NCBI GenBank assembly: GCA_001953115.1
Contig: LSSL01001152.1
Location: 3,655-30,592, forward strand
Reading direction: 5' to 3'
Origin: Smittium mucronatum
Taxonomy: Eukaryota; Kickxellomycota; Harpellomycetes; Harpellales; Legeriomycetaceae
DNA length: 26,938 nt
Shown: positions 17,673-26,938 of the stretch, in pieces
How positions within the stretch are numbered: position 1 is the stretch's first letter
Layout of the letters: each line of letters opens with the position of its first letter
Position numbers and translations under genes: made by a program
Notes under the pieces: generated by a model
Seen by the model: the letters and a program-made list of their open reading frames with translations, nothing else
Databases searched by the model: none
What the model was told of the DNA's origin: nothing

Positions 17673-20386
17673 AATAAAAAAAAATCATAATAATTCAACC
17701 CTGATAAAAATATTGACCTGTTTAATAGAAAAAATCAATTATAAATCCAAAAAAAATAATTAAACACTAATCTTTTAGAATTTATAAATAATAGATTAAC
17801 AATTCTACCCTAATTTTTCAAAAGTTTGCTGTTTTGCATACAAAAATGAATCAAAAAAGTTTTTTTTTTTTTGTAATTCTTTATGGATGTATAATTTTAA
17901 ATTTAGGAATGAGCTTAGGCCAACTTCATTACCATTATTGGTATATTTATTTAAATTAAAACTTCATATTAATCTTTTTAATAGATTAATCCTATTTTTA
18001 CAGCCCAATTTATAAATATTTGATACAAAAAAAACATTGAAATTGACAAATGAACCTGTAGTATCTATTTATCTTATAATATTATTATCCTATTTTACAT
18101 ATTCAGCTTTTAAAAATACACACCCTTAAAAAGATTAAGAAATTGTGGCTATCTTTAATTAAAATATATACGAATACAATATATCTTTAAGAAATATAAG
18201 CATAAGTAACTTAGCATTAAAATATTTATTAAATAAATAGATAAAATACAATTTTTAATTTCACTTTATTATTGATTTTTATTTTCAGACCGGTATATCC
18301 CCTTGAAATACTTCTATGGAGAATGATGATATATAAAACCCTAAACTTATTTTAAAGTAGTAAGAAATTTAAGAAAAAGATAATCGGACTAAGAAAAATT
18401 CTATTTTAGATAAATTTTGAAAGGAAATAGTTAGTTAAAAGCGGAAAATGTAATAATAAATCAAGATGTGTGAAAATTTTTATAAAATAAAATAATGATT
18501 TATTTATATTTCTACCTTAATCATTTTGTTATACCATTCGAAAAATTAGCTTCTAGATTTTTTTCAATAATTGTTATCATAAGAAATTAAGCCTAATAAA
18601 TTTGAATATTTTTGTATAGTTATTAATACCTATAAAAATATTTGAGGAATTTTTATCACAGTAAAAGATTAATTCAAAAATATTTATTTTTACATTTTAA
18701 TTTTCGTATTTATTCAAAAATATTTATATTTAAAAAAAACTTTAATTTAATCTGAAAAATGCACCCAATACATAAATTGAGAAAAACGATATTATTTGCG
18801 GATAACATATTTTTAAATTCAATTTTACATAATATATATGTCAGGCAACTTTGAAATTTTTTAAAAATAAAAAAAGACTTTTAAATATATTTACCTAAAT
18901 GAGAAAATTTCCACAAAAATAATCCCTAGAATATTTTCATATACTTTAAGAATTTAAGCTTACCACATCACATAAGGCTATATACCCAGATTTTTATAAT
19001 TTGAAAATTTCATTTTAAAATTTATTATTAAATCGAAACAATACTCTGTCAATAGTTATTTTTTCTCTTCATTCAGGGAAAATTATAATAAATAGCGTAT
19101 ATTTCAATGGTTTTTAACCGTAAATGTAAGAAAATTTTTTTTAGAAGGCTTACACAAAAAAACAACTTTTTATGAGAAATCTTTTTCTCAATTAGAAATT
19201 TTTATTTTAAATTGGTTTTTAAAATTGAAATAAATTTTGGCTGAAAAATTCCGGATTTAGTTTAGAGATTAAAGATAATTAATTTTAAGACTTTCCTTTT
19301 GAAAATTAGAAATGAAATGATTTCGTAAAACTATACTAAACATTTTATTTATTGTATGAAAAAATAATTCCATAATTTAAGATTTTTTAGAATTTTTTTA
19401 AAAAAAATCAATCAATCTAATTTACTATTAATATCTAATTTTAAATTTTAACTTGGCTTATATATTTATTTTTTAGATAATTTGGATCAAATTTTGATCT
19501 TTTGAGTTTATGTCATCTATTATAAAATACACCGTTTCAAAAAATGTATATCAAAATTTAATATTTTACTTACAATTTAAATTTGCAACTAATTTGCTTT
19601 GAATTATTGGTTTAACAAGAAAATTTTCCAACTTGAACCATGTTTATTTTTTTTAAATTTATCTCAAAAGATTAGAGAATAAATTTTTGGTTAAAACTTA
19701 AAATTGGAGCTTTGATTATTTAAAATTAAAAGAAAATTGATAATAAGTCTGGAAACCATACATCATACATACATTTAAATTATTAGTAATCTCTAAAAGA
19801 AATATTTTTTTTTTAAAATATATTAAAGTTAACTGGAGATAAGTAATTTATATTCTGAATAATATAATAGAACTTGAAAATCTAAAAATATTTTAAATTA
19901 GGAACCGACTGGAAATAAGATCAATATAAAATATTTTAATTGATAAATTTAGTAATTTAATGATAAATAAACGCCAAATCAAAAAATTATTTTATTTATT
20001 ATATATTTAAAAATAAATAAAGCCTCTAGGTATTTATGGTATCATTGTGTTTAAAATAACCTTTTTGATGATCCTTCATTTTATAAGCATTAATAATATG
20101 CTAAGTAAATATTTTTTATTCAATCAAATTAAAAATTATTATCAAGAAAAAAAACTAGTCAAAAAGCTATAAGACTTTAAAACATACCTAAATTTTGGTT
20201 TTAGCTTTAAAAAAACTATAAATTTTCACTTTTATATTTCTAATATCTTACGAAATTCAGAATAAATAGAATAATACAAATGATTTTCATCTAAAAAATC
20301 CGCCAATTTTTTTAAAAAGTAAAGAAAAATATTTTTATCTAAGTAAATAAAAAATAAATATGCATTTGTCGTAGTTTTATTAATTC
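17673..20386. other. Long AT-rich spacer
   Basis: No gene is supported. A short direct repeat of ATTCAAAAATATTTAT occurs near 18673 and 18712. Otherwise I see only homopolymers and scattered short open frames compatible with chance. Confidence 0.55.
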
Positions 20387-21094
20387 TTAAAGAAATTTTA
20401 TTACCGGGTATAATTTTTTTTCGGGGGCTCCGATTTCCACTGAATGAACTCTAGAGTCAGTAATAATGTTTTTAAACTTGGCCTGGTTCTTGATACTCTT
20501 TTTTTTTGTTTCTACAAAGTTTTCCCTATTATAATTTGTAATAGAAAGCTTTAAAATTATAATACTGTATTTTTTTAATTTTTCAATTTTTTAATTTTTT
20601 TTGTTATTATGACTTAGTTTGTTATTTATTTATTTTTTAAGATAAAAAATATTAATTAAAAACTAAGTTAAAATTATTATATTATAACTGAAATTTAGTT
20701 TTAGAATCAAAAATTTAATATTTTCCTTATAAGTTGAAAATTTTAATTTGAGATTATTTCCAATTACTATTTATAATAAGTAGTTCTCTTCAAAATTCTT
20801 CCAGGATATTATTTTTCTTAATTTGATCATTATTTTTCTTATTTTTTCTTTTCCGAAAAAACCATTTTATTTTATACCTTTTTTTTCACCAATAAATCTA
20901 TAGCGCAAGCCAATTATCATATTAATAATTTTTATCATTCGGTTTCCACTTCATTAATTATATTTAAAGCGTTGTCAACATAATCCTTTATTAGCTAATC
21001 CATCTCCTTCGTGTCCATCACTTATCTTTAAGTGATGACTTATTTTTTCTATACTATTCAATCTCTTTACCCCCAATGTATTTTTTATAAAGTA
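20387..21094 (-). pseudogene. Eroded gene in several frames, unknown protein
   Basis: Consecutive minus-strand segments read as coding in shifting frames. 20975-21094 gives LNSIEKISHHLKISDGHEGD. About 20937-20988 gives KDYVDNALNIINEVETE. 20663-20938 runs 91 codons from ATG (MIKIINMIIGLRYRFIGEKK) with two internal TAA codons. 20387-20590 gives 67 uninterrupted codons ending NIITDSRVHSVEIGAPEKKL...KFL with TAA. GC is higher than the surroundings, especially at 20401-20500. Charged and varied residues, same strand, and adjacency favour one dead gene with at least three frame changes. Short exons separated by introns are an alternative. No domain is recognised. Confidence 0.4.
21016..21037. repeat. 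Perfect 9-bp hairpin with 4-nt loop
   Basis: CATCACTTA (21016-21024), loop TCTT, TAAGTGATG (21029-21037). It falls inside the eroded gene on the minus strand, so it may simply be a coincidence of that sequence. Confidence 0.45.
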
Positions 21095-21980
21095 CTACTC
21101 TTGTACTAAATCATAATTCGACAGTTACTCAAAGTGTAATCACAAATTCATATATGATGATCCTAACTTCTACACATATTTATAATATTTCTAGTCAGAA
21201 ATATTTACTAAAAAATTTATCACTGGTTATAAAAATTTCAAATATAGATGTAATTTGTTTTTATTGGATGGATTTAGCAAAAACTTGGTATAAATATATT
21301 ACTTTGATAGCCATTTAATTTATTGGATCATGTTATATAATATTTGTTCAATAAAAATTTCCAGGTATTATTAATTTATTTTTTATATTTGAGAAAAAAA
21401 TTAAAAAATAACTTAAATAAAATATAAGATATAGAAAAATAACTAAAAAAATATCAAAAGTTGGTTAATAATTTATAAGATTTCAATTTTTATAAAATCA
21501 CTAAAAAAAACCTTTAACCAAAACTCCGAAAATACTGGTAAAAATTGACATAAACAACAAAAAAAATTAAAAAAATTATTGCATTAAAAAATCGATGTTA
21601 TTCTCATTAAATATTAATAATTAAAACTGTAAATGAGGAATTAATTTTTTTCCCTCAAAATAAATTATATATCATAACTATTATTTTTTTGATTTCATAC
21701 ATAACAATTACTATCAATAAACAATGATATAATTATAACCTGAATTTTTAGTGAATCGCAAATTTTTTTCTATTTAATAAAAAAGCAAATTGTTTGAAAT
21801 TTGATTATAATTTTTTTAATTTGTTAATTATAATTTACTTTATTCTTTTCTTCTTTTTAGGTAAAGAAAAGATAATTTATATATTTAAAAAAATATAAAT
21901 TTTAATAGCTTAAAACTTTTAACGATAAATACCTTAAAAATCAAAAGGGGTTTATTTTCAATAAAATTACAATTTTTTAA

Positions 21981-22163
21981 AGATTAGAGAAATATCGTCC
22001 AAATGATAAAAAAAGATCAATGAATTTATTGTATCCAATCTTCAGATTCTTTGATACAAATATTTCCAATAATGAGGTTGAAAAACACGTACACATTAAG
22101 GAATCATTCAAACGGCTCCAAATAGGACAAGATTTTTCTGAATATTATTCTATAAGAAATTAA
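21981..22163 (+). pseudogene. Open fragment loosely resembling a retrotransposon gag
   Basis: The frame is open for 60 codons before TAA 22161-22163; an ATG at 22020 would give 47 residues (MNLLYPIFRFFDTNISNNEV...). GC is well above the flanks. The end, SFKRLQIGQDFSEYYSIRN, recalls the part of retrotransposon gag proteins in which a helix with Leu and Gln-Gly is followed by Ser-x-Glu-Tyr-Tyr. That resemblance is by eye and short. It may be a gag relic, an exon, or a small unknown gene. Confidence 0.3.
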
Positions 22164-25100
22164 ATTACAAAGGCATAAGTTTCTGTGGAAAAAAACATGT
22201 TGAATAAAATTTTTACAGAATGTTTAAAACAATAATATATATCTTAAAATGAATATTTAGCAAATTAAAATATTTAAAAATAACCATTTTTTTCTATATT
22301 TCTATTTTAGCTTCTAAATAAAAACAAAAAAAACTTATACTTGTTCAATTGTGGTGGGATTACAGCTTTGGGATCATTAAATCGGGGAATTATAAAAAAA
22401 TAGAAAGAAATGAGTACTGTTTATTTGAAAAAAAATAAATTATCTAGATAATATTGGACTATAAAGCCAAAATGAGGCTTCTTTTCGGATAAATATATAA
22501 TCATATTATAGATGCAATAACCTAATATTTAAAAACACTTAGCACTTAGCACTTACAGTTAACTTTGTTAAATACAGAATAATTATATAAAAATAAAATG
22601 ATTGTACCCGATATGTTTTCCAATAATCTAATCTTTGTAATGAAGTTTTTATTTATTGCCAAAAATATTAATAAATACGTTATAATCGATTATATCAGAC
22701 AATATTTACTTATTTTTTTAAGCTAAAAAGTATTAAATTTTAAAGATACATTTAATAGAAGAATTGAAATATTGCAGAAATTTTTTTGGTGAAATTTTTT
22801 TAATATCATCGATTAATGACTCATTTATGAAGTGCTAAATTGAATATATATATACATATATATATTAATCATATACACAATTAAATAAAAAATAAACTAA
22901 ATTTTTATCATTTTATCACTATTATTCTTTATTTTAATCATAAAATTTATTTTTATTTATATTATGTATATTCACACCTTAAAGAACGTTAAATTTAAAT
23001 TTTTTTGTTTAAATTATTTATTCATTTGATGCAATTAATCTAAATGAATCAAAAAATTTATATTTATCCACCCTTAAACAACATGAAAATTTAATATTTT
23101 AAATATTTTGAATATTCAAAAATCATCTAGATGGTATCCTTATAATTCAAACTTTGATAATTAGGATAATAATTTTTATTCAAAATATTTTTACATTTTT
23201 CCTAATATATCGAGTATTTTTCGAATGATTTTCGAATACATGGCATTTCAAAAAAAATTCTGATTTTCAAATTTAGTTATTTTTTGGTTTTTTCTAGTTA
23301 GTGGTGATAATTTAATCTTATAATTAGTTTATTAGATAAACCAATATTATTTTTTTCATTATATAAATAATAAAGAATTATCACCCCATTTAATTTCAAT
23401 TTCAGATCAAAGTTACAAAAAATTAAAAAAAATTAATATATTTCGGAAATAATAGTTCAAATTTTGATTTTTTTAGAAAAAAAAATTGATGATATTTGCC
23501 AGCCATGAGTATCCCTTATTGAATGTTTATTAAAATTAATGAAAATTTTTTTACAAAATTTTTTATCAATATATAAATATAATGTATGAATAAATTTAAT
23601 AAATAATAATAAGCAAAAAAAGTATATTTATCAGAGTAAAACTTATATTTGATATTAAAATTTTTATATCTGATAGAAAAAAACCATAATTTTTGGATAA
23701 GAAAGACGAAAAAAATTTCGAGTATAAATAATAAGTAAAATATCCTAATTTGTGATAATATTGAGAAATTAAATTATTAATTAAACTTACTAACATTAAT
23801 CAATTTATTTTTTTAAAAAAAAACCAATTTATATACATCAGAAGTGAGTAGATAAAAGTATAAAATTTAAAAATTTATCGCTACAAAAATATTAATTAAA
23901 TTATCAACATTTATTTATAATTATTATTTATTAAAACAAAGAATATTTGAAAGTATTTAATATTCAAAACAATATAAAATTAAAAAAATCAATATAATAT
24001 AACCCACTTGTATTTGAAATTGGCAATAAAAATCCTCCCGATACAACAAAAATACAGAAAAACCTAATTAAACGATTTTCATAGATTTTGACATGGTGAT
24101 GCGTATTAAAAAATGTAGCCGAAATTCTGAAAACGCATCTAATTATAATAAAACATATTATGTGATAGTATTCATAAATAATTATTTTGTAATTTTAATA
24201 ATTACTGCCTCAATAAATAAAAAGGAAATATGTTGAGTTGAATCATTCAGAAGACCAATTAATAAGTAAAAAAGATTACTTTTTTTTTTTTAAAAAAAAG
24301 AAAATTTTCTATTTTGGTATAAATAATCGCTTACTTATATATTTTTGAAATTGAGAGGTGTAATTGAAGGTGTAATCAGTACAAAATCATACAATAAATT
24401 TTATTGTTAAAAAATCATATACATATTGGGTCTAATAAGATATAACTTGTAATTATTGCATTTTTTAAAAAAATATCTATCATGCAAAGTATATAAAAGT
24501 CCATGGATAATATTAAAGGATCAATGAAAAAAAAAAGAATTTAGATTAGCTTTAAAATGATACTAATGAATTATTTCTGAACCAGAAACAATTAATTATG
24601 CATTAAACTGCACTAATCATTATACATTTTGAAAAAAATGCTTTAATTTCTTTTTATAAATATGGATCAAATCAAAAAAATGATAAAAGTCACAGAAATA
24701 TAGTTAATTTTCATTTATTTGAGTTTAATAGATTTTTTTATGGGGTGATGATTTTTAATTACAAGTTTATTGATTATCACGTAAATATCGTTTCAATTTT
24801 ATTAGTCAATATCGATATAAATATATTCAGGAAAATGTATGCTCATTATAAAATATTATAAGGTATATTATTTCATAATAAATAAAGATTTTTTCGATAA
24901 TTTTTTTTTAAAAAAAAATAACAGTCTTAAAAGATTAATTTTTATTAAAATTTTGGCATAATATAAAAAATATGCGAACCTACATGCCAAACTTTATAAA
25001 AACTATCAATTAACTGGGGAAATGTTATTATATAAGTAAAATATGACAATTTTTTATTTTTTAAATTAAATTTCTTAATAACTTAAATTTACACTTCAAA

Positions 25101-26938
25101 TTTAATAAAAATGAATTTTAAAACTAATTTTATTCAAAAAAGTGTCGATTATTTATTTAATTTATCATTCTTAATTTTAGTCATATTTTCTGAAAGTGTG
25201 TGAAGCAATAGTATATTATATTTATATTTAAAATGAAGAAAAACTGTATGAAAATTTTTTTTATTGATTTTTGGTCTGTATTTTACAAAATACTATTTTA
25301 ATGTAAGTGAATGAAAAAATTAAATGAAATTTAATTTTCACATTAAAAAAAAACTTTTTAAAAGCATTTATATATAAAAATTTATAGAAAGTAAATAATG
25401 GATATTATTTTTTTATTAATAAATAATCAATCAATCAAATTTTTACTTGGTGCATTTTTAATCATAAATTGATATACTAAGATCTTAAAATCATTTAAAC
25501 CCATTCCTTTTGAAAAAAGGAATTTTCGTTTTTTTTGTCTAAAGAAAAAAGATAAAATAATAATAGAAATTAATATAATAATGTTAATCACTTAACTAAT
25601 AAAATAAGTCGCAAAATAAAAAAAATGAATTACATCTAGACAAATGATTATGATCCCTCTTTTAAAATAACTCAGTTTTTTTCGTAAAAAATTAATATGA
25701 ATAAAAAATTTTATTAATAAAAGATAAAAAAAATAAGAAATACATCTATTTATCAATAAACAATATATATTTATATAAATTAAGTATCATTTTTTGAAAA
25801 AAAAAAAACTTAATTGACTTATATTTAGATATTTTTATAATAAAATTAAAACCATGGGTGAAAAAAATTTATTTCAAGAATAGAATCATAAATTATTTTT
25901 CCTTAATTCGCACTAAAGTTGCTGAAGATAAGATGTTGTAACCTAAGTCAATGATATTTCTATTTTTATAAATATATTTTGCCAGTACCAAATTTATTTC
26001 AATACAAAAAATTCTTTTCAATTAAATAAAAATTAAATTGTTAATCATCGCTTCAACATTTTTCGATGAAGAAAATAAATTTATAATTAGATACATATTT
26101 AATATTTTTTTTAATGTTATACAATTTGAGAAATTATTATGAATAACATAAATATATTATTAGGTTAAAAAGATTAAAAAATATAATTTTCAATAATTAT
26201 TTTATAAATTTATACTTAATTCTTTTTTTTTGAAGGAAAAAGAATGAAAAAAAAAGAAGCATGAATTAATTCAAACTATTTTATTTAATACAAATTTATA
26301 AACAAAAAAAATTAATGGTTTTTATGAATATAAAATGTCTATTTTTGCTATTATAACAAAATTTGCGACAAAATCTCATTAGAAACTGGTTGAAAAAATA
26401 AATAAAAATATATGCTCAAATATTACAAGCATAATTTTGATTTTTTTTAATAGGAAATTTATTTCAGTTGCATTATTATTTTTTTTAATACGTCTAAGGT
26501 AAAGAAAATAAATAACAGTATATTTAACTATAAAATACGAATAAAAATGTATTTTCAAGATTAAAAATAGAATTAAAATAAGTGTTAAAATTTATCAACG
26601 AGTTACAAAGTATACTTCTGAAATTTTCCTTAGTTTTATGGTTGTTTTTTAGTTGAAATTTTATAAAACAGAATAAAAACTCTTTATAAATTTATTCATG
26701 TCTCTATTACTTAAATTTTATATAATATACCTCTATTTAATGAATGTAAAAATGTATTGTTTCATAATATTGAAACAAATAGACTGAATTTATGTAATCG
26801 AAAAAAAAATCGTTTATCCAAAATCTTAGATACTAATTAAAGATATAAAGCTGGAATTCAATTGATATATGGTTTTTTCTGTTTTTTTTAATAGATCTTC
26901 TAGTCATAAATTAATACACCTAAAACAAAAAAATTTCT
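22164..26938. other. Long AT-rich spacer to the end of the window
   Basis: No gene is supported. Landmarks are a CACTTAG tandem (22536-22556, three units), an AT-dinucleotide palindromic tract (22844-22865), and a small GC-richer patch near 22346-22386 with short competing open frames. A 66-codon frame on the minus strand (23596-23796) is Phe/Ile/Leu/Tyr-rich and about as long as expected by chance. Confidence 0.55.
22536..22556 (+). repeat. CACTTAG tandem repeat, three units
   Basis: Three 7-bp units, the last CACTTAC, in otherwise unstructured AT-rich DNA. Confidence 0.75.

Noticed and set aside
23596..23796. 66-codon hydrophobic ATG frame on the minus strand
   Set aside because: Its composition is what random AT-rich DNA yields (Phe, Ile, Leu, Tyr, Asn), GC is not raised, and a frame of this length is expected by chance.

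Overview
The window is eukaryotic nuclear DNA of very high A+T content, roughly three quarters or more, with long A/T homopolymers and very few long reading frames. A TATA box, an A/C-rich leader, an ATG in good context, AATAAA-type 3' signals and a Kex2-type secretory precursor all point to a eukaryote. An AT-rich, repeat-laden fungus is the best fit, for example an early-diverging lineage. A metazoan neuropeptide precursor in an AT-rich genome cannot be excluded from sequence alone. No tRNA, rRNA, CRISPR or bacterial operon structure is visible.

The one gene that is beyond doubt is at 3434-5266 on the minus strand. It encodes a 610-residue secreted precursor: signal peptide, glycosylatable pro-region, then nine copies of a 20-residue peptide (GRIPNSNKYYTIPYLLGYFL, with a terminal Met in the last copy). 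The copies are bounded by Lys-Arg sites and separated by short acidic spacers. Two further diverged units flank or interrupt the array. The copies are identical in protein but differ heavily at synonymous sites, so the peptide itself is under selection. This is the architecture of fungal KEX2-processed repeat proteins (pheromone-like precursors, surface or membrane-active peptides, some RiPP precursors). I do not recognise this peptide.

Region by region: 1-3400 is somewhat less AT-rich and holds broken coding-like stretches on the minus strand. 3434-5401 is the peptide gene and its promoter. 5600-7200 holds more coding-like fragments on both strands. 7.2-9.2 kb is near-featureless AT-rich spacer with simple repeats. 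9202-13279 is a very large inverted repeat: two arms of about 1117 bp, nearly identical, around a 1.84-kb centre that carries a broken reading frame on the minus strand. 13.3-26.9 kb is AT-rich spacer with scattered small islands of higher GC. Among these are a possible two-exon gene (17229-17672), an eroded minus-strand gene (20387-21094), and fragments loosely resembling a retroelement protease (about 17.0 kb) and gag (about 22.1 kb).

The overall picture is a gene-poor, decaying region in which one peptide-precursor gene has been kept intact. Everything outside the precursor and the large inverted repeat is low to moderate confidence, because long open stretches in DNA of this composition can arise by chance.
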